Shown here one piece after another: positions 1-5,935 of a DNA stretch of 64,000 nt. The notes beneath the pieces are model-generated. The model made no database searches. It was not told where the DNA came from and saw only the letters and a list, made by a program, of their open reading frames with translations. The stretch lies in assembly GCF_900111105.1 (NCBI RefSeq), contig NZ_FOGC01000013.1, forward strand, positions 1,773-65,772, written 5' to 3'. This DNA comes from Rosenbergiella nectarea (lineage in GTDB: Bacteria > Pseudomonadota > Gammaproteobacteria > Enterobacterales > Enterobacteriaceae). Every line of letters begins with the position of its first letter. The stretch's first letter is position 1. A program made the position numbers and the translations under genes.

Positions 1-2
1 CT

Positions 3-74
3 AAAGAGGATAGAGACAATTTTATAGTTAATGTTACCCACTGGATGCCCATGCCAGAACCTCCCGCCGAGTAA
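3..74 (+). CDS. 3' end of a DUF551-type prophage gene (partial)
   Basis: An open frame enters from the left edge and stops at 72-74. It ends with VTHWMPMPEPPAE, which closely resembles the THW-x-PLPEPP ending of DUF551 proteins. These are common in the early region of lambdoid prophages and their function is unknown. Only about 23 codons are visible, so the size and N-terminal part cannot be judged. It places the left edge inside a prophage early operon read rightwards. Confidence 0.6.
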   Translation, partial: KEDRDNFIVNVTHWMPMPEPPAE

Positions 75-130
75 CCCCCTATAGCTCATTTAAGAATGGG
101 CTATGTGGGTAATACTGCCCTAATCGATTT

Positions 131-153
131 AAGCACCTACGGGTGCTTTTTTT
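131..153 (+). terminator. Intrinsic terminator
   Basis: AAGCACC and GGGTGCTT pair around a three-base loop and are followed by a run of seven T. It lies after the DUF551-type gene and before the small genes that lead into bet, so it separates two transcription units or acts as a conditional stop in the phage early operon. Confidence 0.75.
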
Positions 154-224
154 ACGCCCTCATATCAGCGCCTATTCAACGAGTGGGCGGTTATATGACA
201 ACAACACTTAACGGAGTATCGCTA

Positions 225-347
225 ATGACCATCAACGTCAATAGCGGCGTCATTGGCGCTGCTACCACTTACTTTAAAACTCAACTAGACCGCATCAAAC
301 GCTTTGTTAATGACGCGGCAAGACCTAATCGGGAGGCGTTTGCATGA
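225..347 (+). CDS. Small prophage protein, 40 aa
   Basis: The start at 225 is chosen because GGAG sits eight bases upstream. An in-frame ATG at 195 would add ten residues. The product is basic and polar with no transmembrane segment, and I do not recognise a family. Its stop overlaps the next start (ATGA at 344-347), which indicates translational coupling in an early operon heading into bet and exo. In lambda this interval is occupied by kil and gam, but no sequence similarity to either is evident. Confidence 0.5.
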   Translation: MTINVNSGVIGAATTYFKTQLDRIKRFVNDAARPNREAFA

Positions 348-466
348 TTGACTTATTCAAGTTAGCACAAGCCATGAGTAGAGAGGCTATCGAGTCGAAA
401 GACAAAGAACTTTGGGCATTGGCAATGAGTTACCTATGGAGGTCAAAATGGACTTGCAAACAGTAA
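344..466 (+). CDS. Small prophage protein, 40 aa
   Basis: A short ORF that begins in an ATGA overlap with the preceding gene and has GGGAGG upstream. The product starts MIDLFKLAQAMSREAIESKD and reads like one amphipathic helix followed by a basic tail. It overlaps the 5' end of the next ORF (start at 448) in another frame. No family is recognised. Support comes from the tightly coupled arrangement and the ribosome binding site only. Confidence 0.45.
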   Translation: MIDLFKLAQAMSREAIESKDKELWALAMSYLWRSKWTCKQ

Positions 467-768
467 GAGAGCTAAAGCTGATAGTCGAAACTCTGCGCTC
501 AGGCTCCAATGAGCTAGAGAACGAGCTAATTAAGCAACGCATCGACGAAGTTATCGAACCTATCAAGTCAAACCCCATCTTCGAGTTACTCATCAAGTTA
601 AACGAAACAGATAACACCAGGCGGGCCGTCCAATACTTGCAAGATTACGACATGGGTGCTCAGGATAAAGGCACTGAATCACTTTACGACATGGTTGAGT
701 CGCGTGTTATCGCTGAACGTGCATTTGAAATTTACGACCACAGAAAAGACTTTCAAGGGGCAGCATAA
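448..768 (+). CDS. Uncharacterised acidic helical protein preceding bet, 106 aa
   Basis: The start at 448 follows a perfect GGAGG with five bases of spacing. A longer frame opens at 412 but lacks such a site. The product is predicted mostly helical and acidic, beginning MDLQTVRELKLIVETL. It has no signal peptide or membrane segment and I recognise no family. Its stop overlaps the bet start (TAATG at 766-770), so it is co-translated with the recombination cassette and occupies the position of the RecBCD inhibitor gam in lambda. A nuclease-inhibitor or recombination-accessory role is inference from position only. Confidence 0.65.
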   Translation: MDLQTVRELKLIVETLRSGSNELENELIKQRIDEVIEPIKSNPIFELLIKLNETDNTRRAVQYLQDYDMGAQDKGTESLYDMVESRVIAERAFEIYDHRKDFQGAA

Positions 769-1514
769 TGACTACCGCATTAGCAACAATGGCAAATAAG
801 CTAGCAACTCGCCTAGGTATGGAAGCTGGCACAGAGTTGATGAGCACCCTAAAAAATACAGCATTCAAAGGCGGGAACGTTACAGATGAACAGTTTACTG
901 CCCTGCTGATTGTTGCAAACCAGTACGGACTGAACCCATGGACTAAAGAGATTTATGCGTTCCCTGATAAAGGGGGAATCGTTCCTGTGGTTGGCGTTGA
1001 TGGATGGGCTAGGATTATCAATGAGCACCCTCAGTTCGATGGCATGGAGTTTAATTACGACAAGGATGAAGGCGCTTGTACTTGTAAGATTTACCGCAAG
1101 GATAGGAACCACCCAACAATCGTTACCGAGTACATGGGCGAGTGTAAAAGAAATAGCCAGCCTTGGCAGTCACACCCTACCCGTATGTTACGTCACAAGT
1201 CACTTATACAGTGCGCAAGGATGGCATTCGGCTTTGCTGGAATATTTGACCAGGATGAAGCGGAGCGAGTAATCGAAGGAACGCCAGCGGGCGTTGACGC
1301 TGGTAAGCAATCAGACGAAAGGCGACCTGAGCTAGTTTCCGCTGCTGAAAAATCTGCGCAGTCTGGAATAGAGGTGTTCAAGTCTCACTGGCTAAGCCTA
1401 TCTCCCGCAGACAGAGCAATCATCGGTAATGACGAAAAAGAGCGCATCAAGCGTATTAGTGAAGATGCTAGCGGCGTGGTAGATGGTGAGGTAGTTAATC
1501 AGGAGGTCGCATAA
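768..1514 (+). CDS. bet: Phage recombination protein Bet (RecT/Redbeta family)
   Basis: Single-strand annealing protein that pairs complementary DNA during phage recombination, working with the exonuclease encoded next to it. The 248-residue product matches lambda Bet closely by eye: the N-terminus MTTALATMANKLA, the block GLNPWTKEIYAFPD at residues 54-67, VPVVGVDGW, and later IYRKDRNHP and RMLRHKSLIQCARMAFGFAG. The C-terminal 70 residues differ from lambda, as is usual where these proteins bind a host SSB or partner nuclease. The stop overlaps the exonuclease start (ATAATGG), so the two are translated together. Confidence 0.95.
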   Translation: MTTALATMANKLATRLGMEAGTELMSTLKNTAFKGGNVTDEQFTALLIVANQYGLNPWTKEIYAFPDKGGIVPVVGVDGWARIINEHPQFDGMEFNYDKDEGACTCKIYRKDRNHPTIVTEYMGECKRNSQPWQSHPTRMLRHKSLIQCARMAFGFAGIFDQDEAERVIEGTPAGVDAGKQSDERRPELVSAAEKSAQSGIEVFKSHWLSLSPADRAIIGNDEKERIKRISEDASGVVDGEVVNQEVA

Positions 1515-2134
1515 TGGAACAGCGTACTGATGATTGGTTTGCGGCCCGTTGCGGTCGCATTACTGCTAGTCGACTTGCCGATGTGATGGCAAAAACAAAG
1601 TCTGGTTACTCTGCCAGTCGAAAAAATTACATGATGGAACTGATATGCCAGCGGCTAACAGGAAAAGTTGAACAGGGGTTTACCAGTGTCCCGATGATTC
1701 GAGGAACCGAACTTGAACCAGTGGCGAGGGAAATGTATGTGCTTAACCAGTTCGATGCTGAGGTGAAAGAAGTTGGCTTTATCCTCCACCCTGTCATAGA
1801 TGGATTCGGCGCGTCACCTGATGGCTTAGTCAATGATGATGGGCTTATCGAAATCAAATGCCCGAATACTGCTACGCACTTGGAAACCATGCGAACTGGC
1901 AAACCAAAGCGTGAATATCTCCTGCAAATGCACGCCCAGATGATGTGTACGGGACGCAAATGGTGTGATTTTGTCAGTTACGACGACCGTTTACCGCAGG
2001 ACTTAGCTTACTTCGAGACAAGAATTCATCAGGATGATGAACTGGTCAAGGAGATAGAGGTCGAGATTGCTTCATTCCTATCCGACATGGAGCAGGAAAT
2101 CTCTACAATCCTGAGTCACAGGAAGGTGGCATGA
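1514..2134 (+). CDS. exo: Lambda-type exonuclease (YqaJ family)
   Basis: 5'-3' double-strand DNA exonuclease that makes the 3' overhangs used by Bet. The 206-residue protein has the YqaJ/lambda-exo core: RxxDWFAARCGRITAS at the N-terminus, then SPDGL with D103 and EIKCP with E113 and K115, forming the D-ExK metal-binding active site. The length is close to lambda Exo (226 aa), although overall similarity to lambda is limited. It is coupled to bet upstream and to the next gene by an ATGA overlap. The active-site residues are intact. Confidence 0.92.
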   Translation: MEQRTDDWFAARCGRITASRLADVMAKTKSGYSASRKNYMMELICQRLTGKVEQGFTSVPMIRGTELEPVAREMYVLNQFDAEVKEVGFILHPVIDGFGASPDGLVNDDGLIEIKCPNTATHLETMRTGKPKREYLLQMHAQMMCTGRKWCDFVSYDDRLPQDLAYFETRIHQDDELVKEIEVEIASFLSDMEQEISTILSHRKVA

Positions 2135-2460
2135 AAAAGATACCCCACTTTCGTAGAAACGCAGGTGGGCCAATGTCAGGGATGACCGAAAAAATAGAAT
2201 GGAAGCTATCTAAAGGCCCACAGACAGGACAGCAACTAGCTGACCACTTCAAGTTAACCCTCGGTCAAATTAACACAATCATGCGCGGTAGCTTTCGAGG
2301 TGAAACCAGCAAGGTTTCATTCGGTGAGCCATACCCAACAGAAGGTCGAGCCATGGATAGGCTCTATACGCTGGAAAAGAAACCTAAGCGTGTTATGCAT
2401 AAGGAAAAGAAACAGATAATCCTCAACTACCTGCAATACGAAGAACAACGCCGGGCATAA
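2131..2460 (+). CDS. Putative winged-helix prophage protein, 109 aa
   Basis: The start overlaps the exonuclease stop (ATGA), so it belongs to the recombination operon. Residues 20-60 (EWKLSKGPQTGQQLADHFKL then GQINTIMRG) look like a helix-turn-helix in which one helix sets a DNA-reading helix. The C-terminus is basic. A second start at the internal M15 is possible. The precise family is not recognised. A DNA-binding or accessory role in recombination is inferred from the fold impression and operon position. Confidence 0.6.
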   Translation: MKKIPHFRRNAGGPMSGMTEKIEWKLSKGPQTGQQLADHFKLTLGQINTIMRGSFRGETSKVSFGEPYPTEGRAMDRLYTLEKKPKRVMHKEKKQIILNYLQYEEQRRA

Positions 2461-2501
2461 CCCCATCGCCAAGGAAGGCTAACTTATAGTGGAGAGTAGT
2501 A

Positions 2502-2900
2502 ATGATTGCATTAACACAAGAACGTAAAATTGCTCTAATAGAACACGCTGATGAAATAAAAGACCGACTTTCTGAGTACGGTTACCCGTTTCAGCCTCAC
2601 AAGACCAAGCAATTACTAGATATAGCCCTAGCATCACTAACGGCAGAGCCAAAAGTGTTCATCCACCATAACATGCTTGATAGCATGACAGGTGAAGGAG
2701 GAAGAGTTTGCGGTAGAGTTTGGAATTCATCTACAGATGAGATATCGAATGAAGGGCGCATCCCATTATTCACCGCATCGCCAGTGCCGGAGATTAAGTT
2801 GCCTGATAGAGATAAATTACCCGGATGGGCTAGAAATCATGAGGATTCTCTTGGTTGGTACGAATCAGAAATCAAACGCCTAAACGGATTGGGGGAATAA
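2502..2900 (+). CDS. Modular prophage protein, copy 1, 132 aa
   Basis: The product begins MIALTQERK and ends KRLNGLGE. In between it has the segments ALASLTAEP and TASPVPEIKLP. These segments recur in the next gene with a different middle part, so the two are paralogous mosaics. The layout resembles the Ea22/DUF551-like early proteins of lambdoid prophages (conserved helical N-terminus, variable centre, proline-rich segment), whose function is unknown. A GGAG lies upstream of the ATG. No membrane segment or catalytic motif is seen. Confidence 0.7.
   Translation: MIALTQERKIALIEHADEIKDRLSEYGYPFQPHKTKQLLDIALASLTAEPKVFIHHNMLDSMTGEGGRVCGRVWNSSTDEISNEGRIPLFTASPVPEIKLPDRDKLPGWARNHEDSLGWYESEIKRLNGLGE
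2622..2648 (+). repeat. 27-bp direct repeat, copy A (copy B at 3044-3070)
   Basis: The 27 bases coding for IALASLTAE are identical here and at 3044-3070, 422 bp apart, although flanking sequence differs. A second shared stretch of 18 bp lies at 2879-2896 and 3319-3336 at the 3' ends of the same two genes. Identity at the DNA level suggests recent duplication or recombination between modules. Confidence 0.85.
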
Positions 2901-2902
2901 CT

Positions 2903-3340
2903 ATGATTGCATTAACAAAAGAGAAGCGTGAAGAGTTGATTAGATATTACGGCACAATTATTGATTGGCATAAAGACAGGCTTTCTTCTTACTTAAGCGA
3001 TTTTGATAGAGGAGCTATTGAATCATCAAAGTTAATGACAGAAATAGCCCTAGCATCACTAACGGCAGAGTGTAAGTATTTCCAATGGAAATGGGCTAAG
3101 GATGAAAACGCCGTTTGGACTACAACGCCTATAGAAAAGCTGAGTGATGCAGTTTCAGCTTTTGGTAAAGACGGGGAAAACGTAATTTATAGAATGCTAT
3201 TCACCGCCCCACCAGTGCCGGATATTAAGTTGCCTGGTGACCACGAAGGGACTGAACATACCGATTACCATTCTGGTAAAAAGGATGGATGGAATGAGTG
3301 CCTAGCAGAAATAAAACACCTAAACGGATTGGGGGAGTGA
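2903..3340 (+). CDS. Modular prophage protein, copy 2, 145 aa
   Basis: Paralogue of the preceding gene: the same MIALT start, ALASLTAE segment, PPVPDIKLP segment and LNGLGE end, with an unrelated central domain (KYFQWKWAKDENAV onward). The start at 2903 is chosen over upstream in-frame codons because the G-rich codons for the preceding LNGLGE form its ribosome binding site and the N-terminus then aligns with copy 1. A 27-bp stretch at 3044-3070 is identical to 2622-2648. Function is unknown. Confidence 0.7.
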   Translation: MIALTKEKREELIRYYGTIIDWHKDRLSSYLSDFDRGAIESSKLMTEIALASLTAECKYFQWKWAKDENAVWTTTPIEKLSDAVSAFGKDGENVIYRMLFTAPPVPDIKLPGDHEGTEHTDYHSGKKDGWNECLAEIKHLNGLGE

Positions 3341-3453
3341 TGGTTACTTTATCGATATTAAACTTTTCAATTGTCTGTGGATTGCTTGGGGCCGGAATTA
3401 TTTGTGCCTTTATTCTTCTTATGCTGGCTATTGGAGGGCATATCAGGACATGA
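3340..3453 (+). CDS. Small single-pass membrane protein, 37 aa
   Basis: The ATG overlaps the preceding stop (TGATG at 3338-3342), and the GGGGGAG of the preceding LNGLGE codons serves as ribosome binding site. Residues 5-32 form one hydrophobic segment (ILNFSIVCGLLGAGIICAFI then LLMLAIGG), followed by a short basic tail. Tiny membrane proteins are frequent in phage early operons, but I recognise no family and give no function. Confidence 0.55.
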   Translation: MVTLSILNFSIVCGLLGAGIICAFILLMLAIGGHIRT

Positions 3454-3575
3454 CTCTCGGCTTCGCCCTATTCCTAATTATCAACAATCAAGCATTACCC
3501 CTCAATAACACAATCTACCCCCACCCAATTACAATGCGAGCATCAGATAGAGGCTATGAAAGATATACAGCCTAA
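3450..3575 (+). CDS. Possible small prophage ORF, 41 aa
   Basis: The ORF starts in an ATGA overlap with the preceding membrane protein gene and has a GGAGGG about eleven bases upstream. The product begins MTLGFALFLIINNQALPL and has a short hydrophobic N-terminus. No family is recognised. The coupling is suggestive, but the short length makes a chance ORF quite possible. Confidence 0.3.
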   Translation: MTLGFALFLIINNQALPLNNTIYPHPITMRASDRGYERYTA

Positions 3576-3615
3576 GTATGAGCTTGTGTGTGGTGAAGTG
3601 GTAAGGAATACATGA

Positions 3616-3909
3616 ATGATTAGTTTTATTCGGTATCTGAAAAATACCAAGTTGGCTATAGGCCAAATTAAAAATGGAGAGTGGATTGCCCATGTAAATG
3701 GGTGTGATGGTCAAATCTATAGTGCTCACCGAAATGGACACGTACTATGGATAGCAAATGGCCCTTTCTTCTGCGAAATAGTAGAAATGGATGGAGTTAT
3801 ATGCAAGAAGGCTTTTGGGTTTATCCTTCGCCATGTTGTTTGGTGGGCTGGCGCGAGAAAATTGCGCGGAGTAAAAGCAATACCTCCTGCCCCTAACTTG
3901 GATAATTAG
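3616..3909 (+). CDS. Uncharacterised prophage protein, 97 aa
   Basis: The start at 3616 has AAGGA eight bases upstream. The product is rich in aromatic residues with alternating strand-like segments (IGQIKNGEWIAHVNG, GHVLWIANGPFF) and ends in a basic stretch. I recognise no family. The gene sits in the small-gene run between the recombination operon and the integrase. A 19-codon ORF at 3556-3615 directly precedes it but has a poorly spaced ribosome binding site and is not called. Confidence 0.5.
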   Translation: MISFIRYLKNTKLAIGQIKNGEWIAHVNGCDGQIYSAHRNGHVLWIANGPFFCEIVEMDGVICKKAFGFILRHVVWWAGARKLRGVKAIPPAPNLDN

Positions 3910-3917
3910 AGGGAGCC

Positions 3918-4151
3918 ATGCGTGAGGTTATTCGCGGCGATACCGAACCAGTGCATATCGTGGTCGCCAGTAAAGCAATTGATAAGCATCGACTGAAGTA
4001 CGGAACTGGCAATAAGTATCACCATGTCGTGTATTCAGTCGGCTACCGTGACCGACATTATCAAATCGAAGTAGTCACCAGAAAGACAACCATATCCGCA
4101 ACAGTAATAACCGGATGCAGGAACCTAACCAGAGTTCATCATCAGCAATGA
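3918..4151 (+). CDS. DUF4060-like small prophage protein, 77 aa
   Basis: A ribosome binding site (GAGGGAG) precedes the ATG by five bases. The product starts MREVIRGDTEPVHIVVASKA and contains HRLKYGTGNKYHHVVYSV and RDRHYQIEVV. This resembles small prophage proteins grouped as DUF4060, as far as memory allows. Their function is unknown. The protein is basic and has no membrane segment. Confidence 0.6.
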   Translation: MREVIRGDTEPVHIVVASKAIDKHRLKYGTGNKYHHVVYSVGYRDRHYQIEVVTRKTTISATVITGCRNLTRVHHQQ

Positions 4152-4158
4152 GGTAAAA

Positions 4159-4326
4159 ATGATTAATGAACTTGAGCGACACATACTGAAGCAGCGTAAT
4201 GAGCTGGCTGAAATTCTTAATAAAGTTGTAAGCAGTTATCTAAGGAATGAAAAAAATATCGACCCAGTTATCTTGTCCAAAGCATCCGAAATTATCAAGA
4301 AATACCCACACGTTAACAGCAAATAA
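4159..4326 (+). CDS. Small helical prophage protein, 55 aa
   Basis: A short ORF with GAGG upstream of the ATG, eight bases after the previous gene. The product (MINELERHILKQRNELAEIL at the N-terminus) is predicted entirely helical and strongly charged, perhaps a small coiled coil. No family is recognised. Coding-like composition and close packing support it as a real gene. Confidence 0.5.
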   Translation: MINELERHILKQRNELAEILNKVVSSYLRNEKNIDPVILSKASEIIKKYPHVNSK

Positions 4327-4350
4327 CCCCCCTTAAATCAACCCACCCTA

Positions 4351-4392
4351 TTCCCGCACCGATAATCGGCGGCATTGTCATGCCTGCGGGAA
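4351..4392. repeat. Inverted repeat upstream of the alpA-like gene
   Basis: TTCCCGCA at 4351-4358 pairs with TGCGGGAA at 4385-4392 across 26 bases. There is no T tract, so it is not a typical terminator. Its position just before the AlpA-type gene makes an operator or mRNA stem the natural guesses; neither can be decided from sequence. Confidence 0.4.
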
Positions 4393-4408
4393 GGTAAAGG
4401 AGAATGCT

Positions 4409-4600
4409 ATGCAGATTGAACAATTAGTCACTGAAAAAGAAGTTATGAGCCTCTTACACATACGCTCACGGTACACAATTTGGAAGTACCGCAAAGAGCG
4501 TAACTTTCCTCAGCCGGTTCGCACCCATCCTTCACAATTTCGCCCATCAGACATTCAAGCGTGGATCGACAATGGTGGCGTTAATCAGAAAGCTTCTTAA
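4409..4600 (+). CDS. AlpA-family regulator/excisionase
   Basis: A 63-residue MerR-like helix-turn-helix protein of the AlpA type. Recognisable features are the start LVTEKEVMSLLHIRSRYTIW, the RKERNFPQPV turn, and the ending RPSDIQAWIDNG. AlpA proteins act as excisionase or as activators of the adjacent integrase gene in P4-like elements. Here the gene converges on the integrase gene and their 3' ends overlap by 20 bp, so one could dampen the other by antisense transcription. Its place next to int fits directionality control of prophage excision. Confidence 0.85.
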   Translation: MQIEQLVTEKEVMSLLHIRSRYTIWKYRKERNFPQPVRTHPSQFRPSDIQAWIDNGGVNQKAS

Positions 4601-5759
4601 TGTGCTCGAACAGCCTCTCAGCGTGAAGTTCATAGGCTTTGCGCTGGTCCTCTATCCAATCGTGTTTGTTATACACCGCCATAACCCCGCCCAACTCATG
4701 CCCCAACATTTTCTCAATGACATGGGGCATTACTCCTTCCTCTGATAGTCGCGTTGCTATGGTCCTTCGAAAGTCGTGTGTTCGCCAGTTATCAATATCT
4801 ATCGAATCCCTAACTCTGCCAATAAACCGATTTGCTGCTGAGATAGTTATAGGCTTGCTCAGGTCATCACCAGGGAAAAGGTTCTCTTTGTAAGTAGTTA
4901 ATGCCTTTTCAAGTAATGGCTCAATCTGTGGAAATATTGGTCGGCGAATGGTGTTACCCATTTTGCTGTTTGCCGCAGGCACCGTCCAAACTCCATCCTC
5001 CAGGTTAAAGTCACCTTTCACAGCCAATCGTAACTCGGATATTCTTGCGCCCCATAAAATGAGCATTTGGTGGAGAAGCTTATTCGACGTAGCAGCTCTA
5101 CTTCTTTCTATACCAATCCATACTTTTGCTAACTCGGTGTAAGTAAGAACCCGGTCACCCACTGCTGAAGCAACGCCGAAGTCTTTCGGCATGATGTTCA
5201 TAATTGCGCAGCTATCAACATATTGTCGCCTGATACACCAACTTATTGCCGATCGGAGTTGAGATAGAACTTGTCTTGCTCTGCGAGGATTAGCCTTTTC
5301 TTCTTTCGTGAAGAAATCCACCCATTGCCTTGTGGTTATCTGGTCAATCGGAGTGCTTGGGAATGCGCCATCCATTATTTTAATAACGGTAGACTCGTAG
5401 AGTTGCTGAGTCTTAGGGCGAAGAGACGCCGTAACATAGTTATCGTTCCAGTAAATCAGGCAGTCTTTTAATGTGACTGACTTAACCTCTTCTTTATGAA
5501 GTGATGTCTTAGGGTCCACTCCGGCGAAGTAAAGCTCCCTGAACTCTGCTACTATGTTTCGCGCTTGTTGAAGTGATATTGAAGGGTAGCGACCAATAGA
5601 AATACGCTGAGCCGAACCTTTCCACCGATAACGGTATTGAAAGGTAATAACTCCCTTCGGAGAGACTCGTGCACCAAGACCTTCGGCATCAGTTAGTTCT
5701 GCCGGACCGGTATAAGGTTTGCCGAGAAGTTTTCTAAGTTTAACGTCGCTGATTGCCAT
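4581..5759 (-). CDS. Prophage tyrosine integrase, P4 type
   Basis: A 392-residue site-specific recombinase. The N-terminal 90 residues are the DUF4102-type arm-binding domain (LTDAEGLGARVSPKG, YRYRWKG, SIGRYPSISLQQAR), followed by a SAM-like core-binding domain and a catalytic domain. The catalytic set is complete: R239 in ARISELRL, H328 and R331 in THDFRRT, H354 in GHELGG and the nucleophile Y363. It reads away from sbcB, and the TGTAC repeat array lies directly upstream of its start. In P4-type elements the attachment site is upstream of int, so the junction should lie between here and sbcB. Confidence 0.95.
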   Translation of the reverse strand: MAISDVKLRKLLGKPYTGPAELTDAEGLGARVSPKGVITFQYRYRWKGSAQRISIGRYPSISLQQARNIVAEFRELYFAGVDPKTSLHKEEVKSVTLKDCLIYWNDNYVTASLRPKTQQLYESTVIKIMDGAFPSTPIDQITTRQWVDFFTKEEKANPRRARQVLSQLRSAISWCIRRQYVDSCAIMNIMPKDFGVASAVGDRVLTYTELAKVWIGIERSRAATSNKLLHQMLILWGARISELRLAVKGDFNLEDGVWTVPAANSKMGNTIRRPIFPQIEPLLEKALTTYKENLFPGDDLSKPITISAANRFIGRVRDSIDIDNWRTHDFRRTIATRLSEEGVMPHVIEKMLGHELGGVMAVYNKHDWIEDQRKAYELHAERLFEHIKKLSD

Positions 5760-5767
5760 TTTTATAT

Positions 5768-5910
5768 TATGTACGCACTAAAATAAAATTATGTACTCAA
5801 TGTGTACGCAATATGTCATGTACAAAACTGGATTACAATGTACAAAAAACTACAACAGTGTACGGAGAGCTACAAGTATGTACGTTAAAGTATTGATTTA
5901 ACTGTACAAT
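5768..5910. repeat. TGTAC repeat array between int and sbcB, likely integrase arm sites
   Basis: TGTAC occurs eight times, starting at 5770, 5792, 5803, 5819, 5839, 5859, 5879 and 5903. Four consecutive copies (5819 to 5879) are spaced exactly 20 bp, about two helical turns, and several are followed at a fixed distance by CTACAA or TTACAA. The array lies just upstream of the integrase start and next to sbcB. Integrase or excisionase arm-type binding sites at the prophage end are the best explanation; autoregulation of int is also possible. Confidence 0.7.
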
Positions 5911-5935
5911 AAACTACAAATAGTGACGATAATGT

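Noticed and set aside
849-1112. Antisense ORFs within bet, exo and other core genes
   Set aside because: They lie opposite strongly conserved genes, have no ribosome binding site or recognisable product, and are expected by chance.
3556-3615. 19-codon ORF between two prophage genes
   Set aside because: The ribosome binding site is only two to three bases from the ATG and the peptide has no recognisable feature. Too little support.
5819-5910. Short regularly spaced repeats that might suggest a CRISPR array
   Set aside because: The repeat unit is only about 5-6 bp with a 20-bp period and no spacers of CRISPR length, and no cas genes are near. Integrase binding sites fit better.
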